Shown: piece after piece, positions 25,201-36,300 of the stretch
Layout: every line of letters begins with the position of its first letter
Position numbering within the stretch: position 1 is the stretch's first letter
Origin: Turnera subulata
Lineage: Eukaryota > Streptophyta > Magnoliopsida > Malpighiales > Passifloraceae
Direction of reading: 5' to 3'
NCBI GenBank assembly: GCA_028386065.3
Contig: JAKUCV010001759.1
Location: 1 to 64,000, forward strand
DNA: 64,000 nucleotides
The notes under the pieces: model-generated
Database searches by the model: none
What the model was told of the DNA's origin: nothing
The model's input: the letters and a program-made list of their open reading frames with translations, nothing else
Made by a program: the position numbers and the translations under genes

Positions 25201-27367
25201 CTAATTCATCTTTTTCTGATCCAATCTTTCCTTAGTAAATATTAGGTGAAATGAAACTACTCTGCAAATAAATAAATAAAAAATAAAACGAAGAAAACCA
25301 GGTGAAAGTTGTAATATCCTCCCCATTCTGTTGTTTCTGAAAGAAATACCGAGAACTTATTGTTCTGGTTACCGATGCATGTGGTTTTGTATGACTATTG
25401 TGGTTTATTTAAGACACCCGGACGTTTAACTGGTGTAAACATAGTGCATTTTTCAATTTTTTTTTTTTTATTTAGACCAGGTTATATAGCTGTTGACCTG
25501 CTGTAGGTAGCTTGGGAGCATGAACAATTCTCAAGGTTGAGGGTCACTGCTGCCACACTATCTGAACTCTCTGTTGCACCGGAGCTGCTGGAAAGCACTG
25601 GTGGTCTGGCTGATAGCAGGTTAAGCTTTCTAACTTGACAACACCTGGCTTCTGTTCACTGACCTGTTCTTTCGTCCGTCTCTGTGTGCATGCATGCATG
25701 AGATAAAACATTCTTCTGAAACTTTGAATGTCTTTGCAGATATTTTGTAGATGAATCTGCTATTGTCAGAAGTATTAAATTAGTTGCTGAGAGTATTGCG
25801 GTAAGATTAATCAATTTTATGGTCAGTTTAACACATAAAAACGTCTCTACATTTTGATATTTTGACTATTTATGTGTTGAAATTAGTAGTAGTTTGAAGT
25901 TTTTGAGATGAGATAAAACCAATTAACATCCTGGTTATGCCTTTTCTAAACAACTTTCTGCTTTGTTGTCCAGAGGCATATCTATGGTCACCAAGGGAAG
26001 AACATCCAGATATTTGCAGATGACGGTAGCTTGGCAGTGAACCCACTTTACATTAGATCATTGTTGGATCTTTTGTCTCAAACACCTCGAGTGGCACCAT
26101 TTCTATCAAAGAATGACCCAATTGTGATGGCACTGAAAAAGGTTTTTCACCTACTCTTTTCTTTTTTTAATTATATTGGTATATCATCAATTTTCATGGT
26201 TTTTGCTTGAAAACTGAACCAAAATAACTTAGTTCCTGGCTATATGGTGTATGGTGATATTTACATTTTTCTCAAGTTTTTCTTTCTCAATGTCATCCTC
26301 TCTTTATCTAAGTTCTTATCAGCTTGCTTGCTTTTCTAGTTGGCTAGAAGTTTCTATAGAACCTACTGCTAAGATGCCTAATCCATCTGCCAGCTAGTTC
26401 TGGTGGGCTAGGTTAAAAATAGGATTGTTATTCTGGGTTTTCTTTAGTGTGAACTCAAATCTCATATCCTTGGTTGAGTTACCCACCTGGCTAATGCGTG
26501 TCCTGAGATTGAGATAGATAATAATAAGAAGACAATCATGAGGAAAACCAACTCTGCTTTTCAATGTATGTTCATGTATAATTGATTTGTCAATGAACGC
26601 TACTGTATGCAGGAATTATCCGAGCATGTTCACGATGTAAATGCGCAACATGAAGTACTTGATGGGATGTTCACATTCTATGATTCAACTATGGCGAAGC
26701 TCAATATTTATCAGGTTCTGGCTTTGTTTCTTTCATTTCTGCTCAATCACGATGATGTATGATATGTATTTATGCTGTTTTCATGACATTTCTTCCTCAC
26801 GCTCTCCATCTCTTCTAGTAAAGATTTAACTACCTTTCAGTGTCATTGATTTGGGGTTGTTGCTTGTGTACCTTTCTTGCTCTATTTGGTCCAATGACAA
26901 CTGGGCGGGTGCTGTTTATTTTCACCCCTTCTGATCTTTGATTTTATTGTTCTTGTGCGTACTATTGTTGCTATGGAGGAGACCAAATAAGTATCTCATG
27001 TTATATGCATATCCATTTCATGCTTTGACCATCCACTCCTAGGGTTTGATTACTTATGGATGTGAGCATCTGGTGCTAGACTGTTCCTCTTTCTATCTTT
27101 GTAATGGTGATTAGCTCGTTTTTTTTGCAGGTTGCTAGCGTAACATTTGACTTGCTGTTGCTTCTGGTGTTGGGATCGTACTTGATAGTGCTGTTTAGTT
27201 TTCTTGTCATCACCACGAGGGTAATCAATGCTTTCTGTTTGTCCTTCCATGGTCTATTAACTTGTAACCGTTATTGCTAAGTTCCTTGTTTCATTGTTTA
27301 ACAGGGCCTTGATGATCTTATTAGTCTATTCCGACGGCCACCTTCTCGTAAAGTGAAAGCGGCGTAA
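22269..27367 (+). CDS. NCLN: Nicalin (ER membrane M28-like protein), 14 exons
   Basis: Nicalin is a nicastrin-related ER membrane protein; with NOMO and TMEM147 it forms a complex behind the Sec61 translocon that helps insert multi-pass proteins. Exons: 22269-22560, 22673-22836, 23080-23183, 23780-23846, 24297-24389, 24471-24635, 24744-24884, 24965-25042, 25507-25619, 25740-25800, 25974-26141, 26613-26714, 27131-27220, 27305-27367. They join in phase to 566 residues, close to animal nicalin. An N-terminal hydrophobic segment (about residues 17-38) is followed by a luminal aminopeptidase-like domain with IAIVASYDTFGAAP, VGSDSNGSGVVALLEIARLF and LLFGLTSGGPYNFNGTQ. This fold lacks the full set of zinc ligands in the family, so enzymatic activity is not expected. 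A C-terminal helix (FDLLLLLVLGSYLIVLFSFL) precedes a short basic tail ending KVKAA, a KxKxx ER-retrieval signal. The first exon is markedly GC-rich compared with the rest. Confidence 0.94.
22592..22619 (+). repeat. (TAG)n microsatellite in nicalin intron 1
   Basis: About nine TAG units, interrupted once downstream by TCG. A short CTAC repeat (22565-22579) lies at the start of the same intron. The tract sits between the donor at 22561 and the acceptor at 22672. Confidence 0.85.
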
Positions 27368-28759
27368 GGACTTCTGGATGATAGCGTTTTACACTTTGGT
27401 TGCTTGAAATTATTTGTAGCATAGTGTCGAATTCCATCCATGGAGGACCATGTTTTGGATACTTGCAATGTATTGTTCATTAGATGGAAGTTACAAGAGA
27501 TCAACTTATGTTGGGTACTAGGAAGATGTTTGTCATTTATGTAGTCCCCCATACTCCATAATGAGAATTTAGCATAGGTACAAGAGAAATTTTGGCAAGA
27601 TATATTCTAAGCCAGGTACTATTGCCTACATTTTTGCAGAGGCTGATGTGCATTTTTGGAACAATGACTGCATTTGCATGGTAGTTGGATTGCACAGTCC
27701 GTTTAATTGTCACGAGGAAATAAAAAATTGTATGGATTGTACTCTCTGCAAAGCTTTATTCGAGTCGTCATTTAACTTCACCTACTATGCAGACTTCTGA
27801 CTATAACATGCTTGTTTTCTGGTTTTCGTTTGTGTTCTCTTCTGCATGTGATTGACATTTTGCAGTAAATCTTTTTGGTCCTTTTAAGATTTTTTTTTTA
27901 AAGAAAAATAAATTCAATTGATTTGTCACCTTTAATTATGCCTCTTTGCCCAAAAAAAAGTCTATAGTTGTAACAAAATTTACTTTTTGATTGGATATGA
28001 AGTGATACTAAAGTAAACATGCTATGTAATTTTACGTAGCAGCCTTTCTGTTCCTGTGTAAATCTCTTAAAAAAAGTGGTGGATGTGGGATGCAATTGTG
28101 CTCATCAATTTGTGTTTATACTTAACATGATACTAACAGTTAAAACAATTTCCACAAATTATGTTGCATTTTTCAAAACGCTGGAGTATTTGCAGCAGCT
28201 CTGTGGGTTGCTTGCAAGAATGGAAATTCACAAATCATTCAAGGTTGGACTTAAATCGAAAATCTGTCACGACCATAATGTTTTGAAGTATTATGGTAAG
28301 TTTTTGTCGCAAGTATTATGGTAAGTTAGTACTTACCTTTAGTTCTTCTTTGATGAAAGTCAAATGTACTTCAAGGCATTTCACCCTTGTCTCAAGGCAA
28401 AAAGATCAGCCTAGCCCTTTCAAGAAACAGAACTTTCAATTAGATCCTCAAAACCAGCGGTAAAGAATATTAGAAAGTTTTTGTGGGCGCATCTTTCAAA
28501 GCAAATACTACAATGACCAAACTGAACATATCATGATAAATTCTTATTTTTTCCTTTTCTTAAGTCATTTTTTTATGAAGTCATGATAAATTCATATCGG
28601 GTCCATAAGATTCAAGGAGGAAAAGGCCCACCCAAATTGTTGTTTCGAGAAGCCATAGCCAAATAACAAGGAGCTCCATTTCTCCCCCTCGCTTTTGTCT
28701 ATTTATTATCTGACGTGGCCTTGATGGATAATGTGCCGCGGCTAACCCACCGGTAACGT
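27368..28759. other. 3' flank of nicalin and intergenic DNA
   Basis: The nicalin 3' UTR probably reaches about 27.7 kb. Beyond it no gene was recognised. A candidate micro-insertion lies at 28531-28593. Confidence 0.4.
28531..28593 (-). mobile_element. Candidate short retroposition scar 2
   Basis: A perfect 13-bp direct repeat TCATGATAAATTC (28531-28543 and 28581-28593) flanks 37 bp of T-rich sequence. It is longer and less pure than the other scars, so the assignment is weaker. Confidence 0.4.
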
Positions 28760-29452
28760 TAGGGATGACAATTTTTCCGAGCCTACCCGATATCCACCCA
28801 AAATCCGCTTATACGAGTAGGGTATTGTCCGACTTGGACCAGGTAAAAAAGAGTAGAATATTATCTGGACCCGAGTCGACCGGGTTCAGGTCTGAATACG
28901 GATCTAAGTTCTACCCTATCCGTTAGACCCGGCCCATTATAATACCCTAAAATCTATAGCCTTTATATAAAAATTAACTTAGACTTTCTTTTTTTACTTT
29001 AATTCTCTTCCACTCACTCCCTTTACTTTTTTTATATTATTTAATGATATTAACTTTCTGTAAATATATATACATGAATTATTGATCTTGTCAAAGAAGA
29101 AGATGAAGATTAAGAAATAAAATATTGTTTGGATTTTAAGTTCTCCATGGAATTGTTACATGCTACTGTTAAATTTTAAACTTATTGTTGTTTTAAAAAA
29201 TTTTATGCTTGAAATATATTTCATGAATACCAATTTAATAATCGGTTGAGTTTTTTTAATTAAATCATATTTTGTACTTAACAGATATAGCGGGTACACC
29301 CTTATCCAGACCCGTATTACCTGTTGGATAAAAAATGAGACTTCACCTTACCCGATCTATAATTGGTCCATTCATACCCTATCCAATTTAGTTAAGGGTC
29401 CGGGGCTGTGGGTTGTGCTTACACTATCTGACCTGCCCGATTGCCATCCCTA
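28760..29452. mobile_element. Non-autonomous element with TAGGGATG termini (probable hAT type)
   Basis: Ends TAGGGATGACAAT and ATTGCCATCCCTA are inverted repeats with one mismatch. Both sub-terminal regions carry repeated ACCCG/CGGGT words (CTACCCGATATCCACCC on the left, TTACCCGATC and CCTGCCCGATTGCC on the right). The 693-bp interior is AT-rich and non-coding. The expected 8-bp duplication is not convincing (GGTAACGT against GGTAGTAG), so age or a mis-set border is possible. Confidence 0.65.
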
Positions 29453-30283
29453 GGTAGTAGGTACCGCCCTCTCGGGTCCCTGAAAAGACACTTACAAAGT
29501 AATATAATGTCGTAGACGTACCAAATAAAATGGAAAAAAATTAATAAATCTTCAAGAATATCTCATAATCTCACAAAAAAAAATTCATAATCCTAGTAAT
29601 AAATGATTCTGTATTAAAGCATATATCCGACTAAACAAAATCTTGGATTACCCACTAGGGACGGTCCGTGAGATGTGAACTGGCCAAAATCTAAAGTAAT
29701 TAAGCTTAGCCCTCGTTGGCAAATAAATGAATTCTTATGTACATAGAAAAAAAATTTGTATCCAAGTGTTCGATTTCCTTTATTACCGTCCATATTTCCC
29801 AAGCGGATGACTCTTCCTGCATAATCGACTACTCTTCCTGCATAATCGACTGCTATGTAACTTGTGAATCGGTCTCAATAGATACCTTGGTCTCCAATGG
29901 AGGAGGGCTGGAGTTCCGGTTGTGAATGGAGCATACACACAGTTCTGCTATTGAAGTTGGAAAATAGACAAAACATTAAAATAGAAATTATATTGCTATC
30001 AAAATAACCTATTAACTCCATTAAAATTTTATCTACTGAAGAGAGACATTCTCATTCAATTTTAATCACTTAAATCCTCTTCCTCAGGATACAAATTTTC
30101 ATTTCAGACAAATTTTCTATAATAGAAAATTTAATTTAAACGACTTTCAAAAAAAAGAAAATTTAATTTAAGCATTAGCATTAGATATAAACTACATGCT
30201 TTTTAACTCATCTTTACAAAAATGAAAAAGAAAAAAGACAAGAAATTCTTTGGATTAGTATTTTTTATCCCATTTTGTACCTC
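29453..30283. other. Intergenic region before the small Cys/Ala-rich gene
   Basis: AT-rich and without a recognised gene. It contains a 16-bp tandem DSS/CSS-like duplication (CGACTACTCTTCCTGCATAAT near 29826-29851) and scar 3 at 30124-30171. Confidence 0.4.
30124..30171 (+). mobile_element. Ultra-short poly(A) retroposition scar 3
   Basis: A perfect 16-bp direct repeat AGAAAATTTAATTTAA (30124-30139, 30156-30171) flanks the 16-bp insert ACGACTTTC plus A7. Here the A tail is on the plus strand. Confidence 0.6.
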
Positions 30284-30292
30284 TATAAATAG
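30284..30292 (+). promoter_or_regulatory. TATA box of the small Cys/Ala-rich gene
   Basis: TATAAATAG, a canonical plant TATA box, lies 104 bp before the ATG at 30388. It predicts a transcription start near 30315, inside a 34-bp tandem duplication (30303-30336 and 30337-30370). Confidence 0.7.
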
Positions 30293-30302
30293 TGATACCT
30301 TC

Positions 30303-30370
30303 CACTTACCTTGCAAACCCTACCGCCGCAAAGTCACACTTACCTTGCAAACCCTACCGCCGCAAAGTCA
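30303..30370 (+). repeat. Perfect 34-bp tandem duplication in a putative 5' UTR
   Basis: Two identical copies of a 34-bp unit starting CACTTACCTTGCAAACCC and ending GCAAAGTCA lie between the TATA box and the start codon. Identity suggests a recent event. Confidence 0.9.
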
Positions 30371-30387
30371 CAGTAGCATACGCAGTC

Positions 30388-31388
30388 ATGAGGAGGCTTT
30401 TACCCAAAAACGGCAAATGTAAGGATCGCAATTGCATCAACAAGGTTACTTATCCGGGATTCTGCTGCAAGTGCAACGCCAACCGAAGAAGGAATGCGAT
30501 AATGAATGTCCCACCGGTGGAGGTATATCTATAATTAATGTGTTTTTCGCTCTCCATCTTTAGATCGATTTGGTTTATTCAAAGTTCTCTTTCCTTCTTT
30601 CCTTTTTTAATGTGCTCTTCTCTCTCCTATTCATTCCATCAAGGATCTCTTTCCTTTTTTTAATGTGTTCTCTCTAATTAGTCCATTTTGTTTATATTAT
30701 TCCTTGGTTACAGATCCGAAACGTTCTCTTCTCTCACTCCTTTTTTTTAATATGAGATCAATCCCTGATTTAAATATTAGGTCAAAGCCCTTTAACTGTT
30801 CTGTTAACTGTTCTGTGATGCGATCTTAACTTTTTTTTAAAGCCGAATGATGGGCAGCTGCCTGAAGCGGAAGAAGCTGCTGCCGATCAAGCTGCTGCCG
30901 ATCAAGCCGCCGCCGCTGCAGACGCTCTCGCTGCCGCCGCCGCTGCCGCCGCCGCGCTCCTCGCCGCATCTCTCGCCGGCGCTCCGTCCACCGCCACCGC
31001 CACCGCCACCGCCACCACCAATGAAGAGGTAACTCACTCTTTTAAGAAGGATTCTGTATCACTTTCTGTGAGGTTAGGCTTTGGACACTACCCAAACACA
31101 CCACCAAGCAAATTCCAGCCAGCGTAGAAAACGAAAGGAAGGAAAAAAAAAAAGCTTGAAAAAAAAGAGGAGAGAAGACAGATTATACTAAAGTGCATAG
31201 AGTTCTTTTTTTGATAAAGAATTATTTACAACATATTAGTTTGACCATTATAAACAAATCAAAATAAAGCCCAATCAAAACTGGACTAACAATCAAAATA
31301 CTGTTTACTCTAATTCTAGAAAATCAATGAAATCCCTGAAATCCTGACTGGTATTCTTGTCTTGCAGCCTGCCTCCTCCCATGAGTAG
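30388..31388 (+). CDS. Small Cys-rich/Ala-rich protein, 3 exons, unknown function
   Basis: Exons 30388-30522, 30843-31028 and 31368-31388 join in phase 0 to 113 residues. Donors are GAG/GTATAT and GAG/GTAACT; acceptors are TTTAAAG and TTGCAG after T-rich tracts. Exon 1 encodes 45 residues starting MRRLLPKNGKCKDRNC with a compact cysteine pattern C-x4-C-x9-C-C-x-C, followed by NANRRRNA; such spacing could bind one zinc ion, but no known finger matches it. Exon 2 encodes an acidic start (PNDGQLPEAEE), AAADQ repeats, poly-Ala and a TATATATATT tail. Exon 3 adds PASSHE and the stop. A TATA box stands at 30284. There is no signal peptide. The exon 2 reading frame is not unique, because GC-rich triplet repeats keep two other frames open, so transcript evidence is needed. 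I do not recognise a homologue. Confidence 0.55.
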
Positions 31389-31540
31389 CCGCAGATTGGG
31401 TACTGAAAGAAGAGATCCAAGGAGGATTAGTAGGATTATATAAGAAAATAAGATTTCACAACGTTGTTAATTGAAGCTTTTGATATCCTCTGCTCTTTTA
31501 ATATCCTTCTTAGATACTCTCATGTTTTGCGAACCTGGAT

Positions 31541-31627
31541 ATGTTTGACAGTATGGAATGAATGTGTTTATGTTTGACAGTATGGAATGAATGTGTTTAT
31601 GTTTGACAGTATGGAATGAATGTGTTT
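31541..31627 (+). repeat. Three-unit 29-bp tandem repeat
   Basis: Units begin ATGTTTGACAGTATGGAATG at 31541, 31570 and 31599, and a partial fourth starts at 31628. Units are essentially identical. Confidence 0.9.
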
Positions 31628-31634
31628 ATGTTTG

Positions 31635-32238
31635 ACAGATTCTCTATACTATGTTTTGATATTAAATTCACAGTTCTGTAGGGAGGACTACTTTAAGCTC
31701 CTAGTTGTACTTTCTAAGTTGTCTTTGAGGTTCTTTTTTGAGGATCTGAAGGAAGGGTTGAGGTATAGAAAAGGATCCTAAAAATCATTTGGAAGAGTTA
31801 GGTGTCTTTGAGGCTCTTTGAGGATCCGAAGGAAGGCCATGTAAGTTTGCATCCTTTGGTTGGTCTTGAAAGAGAGATCCATGTCAAGCAGACAATTCAA
31901 TTGTCTTTTGAATCAATGGAAGAGTTTTTTCAGAAGACAGATTCTCTATACTATGTTTTGATATTAAATTCACAGTTCTGTAGGGAGGACTACTTTAAGC
32001 TCCTAGTTGTACTTTCTAAGTTGTCTTTGAGGTTCTTTTTTGAGGATCTGAAGGAAGGGTTGAGGTATAGAAAAGGATCCTAAAAATCATTTGGAAGAGT
32101 TAGGTGTCTTTGAGGCTCTTTGAGGATCCGAAGGAAGGCCATGTAAGTTTGCATCCTTTGGTTGGTCTTGAAAGAGAGATCCATGTCAAGCAGACAATTC
32201 AATTGTCTTTTGAATCAATGGAAGAGTTTTTTCAGAAG
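31635..32238 (+). repeat. Perfect-looking 302-bp tandem duplication
   Basis: The segment beginning ACAGATTCTCTATACTATG at 31635 recurs at 31937, and both copies run to TTTTTTCAGAAG. By eye I found no difference over 302 bp. The copies carry the GGATCTGAAGGAAGGGTTG words typical of the local repeat block. The open frames created here have no recognisable domain. Confidence 0.88.
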
Positions 32239-32689
32239 AGAGTTTATTCTAAAGGCCTGTTCTTAGCTTAGAAGAGAAATACATGTCAAACATAGGAAGT
32301 TGACAGAGGGAAAGGAAGGGATGTGGAAGGATAATAAAGATACTAAAAATTCATTGGAAGAGTTTTTTTCCTAAGAACTGAAAACACTAGACAGAGAAGC
32401 AGGGAAGAAGGAGGTGGTTGGTGGCGCAGGATGTAGGTGGGTAAGAGAAATGTTTGTTGAGAAATGTTTGTTGGAGATACAAACAGAGATGGCCACATCC
32501 AAATGATTCCACTACATACCCTTTACCTCTTCTCTTCTTTTCCTCAGTAACACAAGAGCATCCAATCGCATAGCACCACAGAAGAGAAGACTAAAACAGG
32601 ACAGGGAATCCAAAAGCCAAATAGACAAAAGTTTGCAGCCTTGTTATTGAAGGAGAGATCCATGTCAAACAGACAATTGTTTTTTAGGA

Positions 32690-33400
32690 TTCTTTGAGGG
32701 TATGGGAAGAGTTTTTTTTTCCAAGCCCTCTGTTAAGAGAGAAATGTTTTGACAAAATTGTGTTTGAGGATTGTTGGAGGATATGAAGGAAGGGGTGTGG
32801 ATGGATTGGAAAGAATACTAAAAATCATTGGCAGAGGGTTTTTTTCAAGTTCTGAAAACACTAGAAGAGAAGACGGGAGGGAGGAAGAAGGAGGAGGTTG
32901 GTGCCGGAGGATATTGAAGAGGGTTAAGGGTAAGAGAAATGTTTGATGGGAAATGTTACCAGAGATGGCCACAGAGATGGCCACATCATGTATAGAAAGG
33001 AACGAATGTGGTGGGGGTAGGGTAGAATAGATAACAGTATTTTTTTTTTTTGTCGAGGAATAGATAAGAGTATTTATTGAATATGGATTCTAACTTTCTA
33101 ATTAACTTTCGATATGCATTCAATATTGTTTTAAATGCTACGCTTACCATATTGATTCTTCTTCGTTACGAACGTTGTAGACTTTGTGCCCTGTCCTCCC
33201 CGGAGTATTAATGCTCTCCAACCTACAAACAACACACAACCACATAAGTTTCAAGATCATATAAGTACTTTCACATGTATGTTTCAAGTTTTATATACCA
33301 AAACATTTTTTTCTTCCCATCCCTTCTGTTCTTTATTTTCTTCAAATGACCGACACCACTCCATCCCTTAATTTTTTTACTTGATAAAAATAAAAAGGGA
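32690..33400 (+). repeat. Local repeat block, copy 1 (partial)
   Basis: The order of landmarks is GGAAGAG-TTTTT, GAAAACACTAGA, GGTGGCG/GGTGCCGG, AGAGATGGCCAC, GAACGAATGTGGTGGGGGTA, TTCGATATGCATTCAA, CTTTGTGCCCTGTCCTCCC, CTCCAACCTACAAAC and TTTATATACCAAAACA. The same order recurs in copies 2-4. Most of the minisatellite is missing here. It contains scar 4. Non-coding as far as can be seen. Confidence 0.8.
33026..33075 (-). mobile_element. Ultra-short poly(A) retroposition scar 4, with empty sites in sister copies
   Basis: A 17-bp direct repeat with one mismatch (AATAGATAACAGTATTT at 33026-33042, AATAGATAAGAGTATTT at 33059-33075) flanks a 16-bp insert of nine T plus GTCGAGG. The corresponding places in the sister copies (near 35411, 41128 and 42715) read straight through as AGTTACAGAGTATTGAA-like sequence without the insert or duplication. 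Confidence 0.7.
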
Positions 33401-34600
33401 AGAGACGGGAGACGAGAGGGTGAGGAAGTGTGGGGTATACGTGGTTTTGGATGTCAGAAAAAAAGAAATGGAAGGGAAAAATAGACTAAAAAGCTAGTAG
33501 AAGCCATTCTCTATACATCGTGCCTCCATTTTAGAGAAGGCATATTATACGATTGTACAATCTAATTAATTTTTTTTAGAAAAGAATAAAACCAATAAAA
33601 AATGGGGGAAGAAAAGTGCGTATATCTAATTTCATTTTTATTTGTTGGTGTTCGAGATTAGATCGGAGGCTTTGGGCCAATCTGCACTATCCCAAACCCA
33701 CCAAGCAAATTAAATTTATCAATCAGAAAAAAAAAGCAAATCAAATTTTAATCACAGAAAAAACAAAAAAAAGCACCCCAGGGAAACGGAACTCATTGAT
33801 TGGTATAACCAGTAGCAGATCTTAAAAAACCTAAGACACTTTAAGCTTCTAGAGATTGTACAGATTGTACTTTTGATTGCTTAAGTTCTGCTAGATCCTG
33901 TCACAGACTTGAAATAGACACTTGTAATGTTATTATATCCGAGTAAATATAATCTGAAAACTCAGCAGAATATATATGTAAAGCTGTAAAACCCCAACCA
34001 ATACATCTTTAAAAAAATAGCACAAAATTCAAAGAAAAATCATCAGAAAACAAAAAAAAAGGATATGTAGTTATCAAGGAGCACTTGTGAACCCTTTTGG
34101 AAGGGTAAACAAGGATGAAAATGATTCCACCACATACCCTTAACCAGTTCACTTCTCTTCTCCAGGAATACAAGAGCATCCAAGCGCCATAGCACCACAG
34201 AAGAGAGACTAAAACAGGTGGAAGGGAATTATAGACAGAAGTTTGCAGCCTTGTTCTTGAAGGAGATATCCAATTGTATTTGAGAGTTCTTTGAAGATCG
34301 GAAGGAAGGGTTGCGGGATAGAAAAGGATGCTAAGAATCATTGGAAGAGTTTTATCTGAAGGCCTGTTATTAGAAGAGAAATACATGTCAGACATAGGAA
34401 GTTAGACAGAGGAAGAGGAAGAGGAAGGGATGTGGATGGATAAAAAAGATAGGAAAAAAAATATTGGAAGAGTTTTTTTTCAAGATCTGAAGATCTAGAA
34501 AGAGAAGCAGAGAGGAAGGAGGTGGCTGGTGGCGCAGGGTTAGGAGTAAGAGAAATGTTTGTTGGTGATACAAACAGAGATGCCACATCCAAATGATTCC
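33401..34600. other. Non-coding DNA with partial copies of the local repeat
   Basis: No gene seen. 34120-34300 repeats the ATTCCACCACATACCCT, CAAGAGCATCCAA, CATAGCACCACAGAAGAGA and GTTTGCAGCCTTGTT series found also at 32500-32710 and 34590-34990. 34330-34590 repeats the GGAAGAG to AAATGTTTGTTGG series. Confidence 0.55.
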
Positions 34601-34734
34601 ACTACATACCCTTTACCTCTCCTCTTGCTCTTCTCTGACCTCTTCTCTTACCTCTTCTCTCTTCTCTGCTCTTCTCTTACCTCTTCTCTCTTCTCTGCTC
34701 TTCTCTTACCTCCAGTCCCCCAGTCCATCCCCTG

Positions 34735-34843
34735 AGGAAGACAAGAGCAGCATCCAGTCCATCCCTCAGGAAGACAAGAGCAGCATCAAATCCATCCCTC
34801 AGGAAGACAAGAGCAGCATCAAATCCATCCCTCAGGAAGACAA
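34735..34843 (+). repeat. 33-bp tandem repeat, three units plus a partial fourth
   Basis: Units begin AGGAAGACAAGAGCAGCATC at 34735, 34768, 34801 and (partial) 34834. In one frame they encode an 11-residue repeat EDKSSIKSIPQ, but the frame is short and has no gene structure. A CT-rich repeat with CTTCTCTTACCTCTT words lies directly upstream (about 34615-34712). Confidence 0.85.
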
Positions 34844-34929
34844 AGCGCCATAGCACCACAGAAGAGAACACTAAAACAGGACAGGTTGCAGGGAATTCCA
34901 AAGCCAGATAGACAAAACTTTGCAGCCTG

Positions 34930-36300
34930 GTTCTTGAAGGAGAGATCCATGTCAGACAGACAATTGTCTTTGAGGGTTCTTTGAGGATCTGAAGGCAGGG
35001 TTGTAGGATAGAAACGGATATTAAGAATCATTGGAGGAGTTTTTATTCAAGGCCCCTGTTCTTGAGAGAGAAATGTTTGTTTGACAAAATTGTGTTTGAG
35101 GGTTGTTTGAGAATATGAAGGAAGGGATGAAGATGGATTGGAAAGAATCCGAAAAATCAAAATCATTGGCAGAGTTTTTTTTTTCAAGATCTGAAAACCC
35201 TAGCAGAAGGAGAAGGAGAAGGAGAAGAAGGAGGTGGCTGAGGATATTGAACAGGGTAAGGGAAAGAGAAATGTTCTGTTGAGAAATGTTCTGTTGGTGG
35301 TGATAACAGAGAAGGCCACCAAATGGGGCAAGTTGAGAAGAAAATAAATATATATTGACGTGTGTATGTGTATCATGTATAGAAAGAAACGAATGTGGTG
35401 GGGGTAGGGTAGAATAGTTACAGAGTATTGAATATTACGATTACTATTTATTATTTACCGTGTTTGGTTTAAATTCAAGCTTCTTAAAAAAACGTGATGA
35501 GCCGCCCTACATGCATTACACTTTGCATGCATTCCGTATTTGCTGCCAGATATGCTTATCTTTATACCAGATATTCTATTTATAGAAAAATAAAATATTT
35601 GAAGATATTGTTTCCAAATTTTTCGATATGCATTCAAATTTGATTCAAAGGCAAATTGGCCTCGCAAGATATTCTTATTTTTAGAAATAAAATATAAGAT
35701 ATTGTTTCCAAACTTTTCGATATGCATCTAATTTTGATTTAAATGCAAAATAGAAGATATTGTTTCCAAGGTTGCGCCTCGTCTTTGTGCCCTGTCCTTT
35801 CGAAATTACAAACGGTTAGAAAGTAAATGTTCTCCAACCTACAAACGTTTTGTACTAAACAATTATCTTCTCTTCAATCAAAGTTTAAAAACCTCCAGAA
35901 AAGAAAGCACACACACAACCACATAAGTTTCAAGATCATATAAGTATTTTCTACATGTATGTTTTGCCTTTTATATACCAAAACAATTTTTTCTTCCCAT
36001 CCCTTTATTTTTTCTTTATTTTCTTGTCTATCTTAGTTATTGTCACTGAATGATTAGAGCTTTCGGGATAATATCAAACTAGTTTTTTTTTATGAGAAGA
36101 TAATATCAAACTAGTTGTTGTTGCTTATTTAAATTCTTAAAAAATATGGTTGGTGGGTTACATAAATCACTAATAATCTATTATGGGTGGGTTCCTTAAC
36201 CACAATAGCAGGTAAACAGGGGGAGGACCGGGCTAACCGTAAAAGTTTTTGTTAAAAAATAAGATAAATGGTCATTTCATAATTTATAATATCAAAAAAA
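34930..36300 (+). repeat. Local repeat block, copy 2
   Basis: Carries the full landmark series, including GATGAGC, CATGCATTCCG, a reduced two- to three-unit minisatellite (35587-35775), CCTGTCC, the ACACACACAACCACATAAG stretch and the GATAATATCAAACTAGTT site that holds scar 5. The block is continued to the right of the solo LTR, where 39610-39800 matches the sequence that follows copy 3 at 42280-42440. Confidence 0.8.
36067..36116 (-). mobile_element. Ultra-short poly(A) retroposition scar 5, with empty sites in sister copies
   Basis: A perfect 18-bp direct repeat GATAATATCAAACTAGTT (36067-36084, 36099-36116) flanks a 14-bp insert of seven T plus ATGAGAA. The sister copies at about 42119 and 47096 contain the site once, without an insert. 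Confidence 0.72.

Noticed and set aside
31802..32083. 93-codon plus-strand frame in the 302-bp duplication
   Set aside because: Created by the duplication itself and absent from diverged relatives of the block; no domain.
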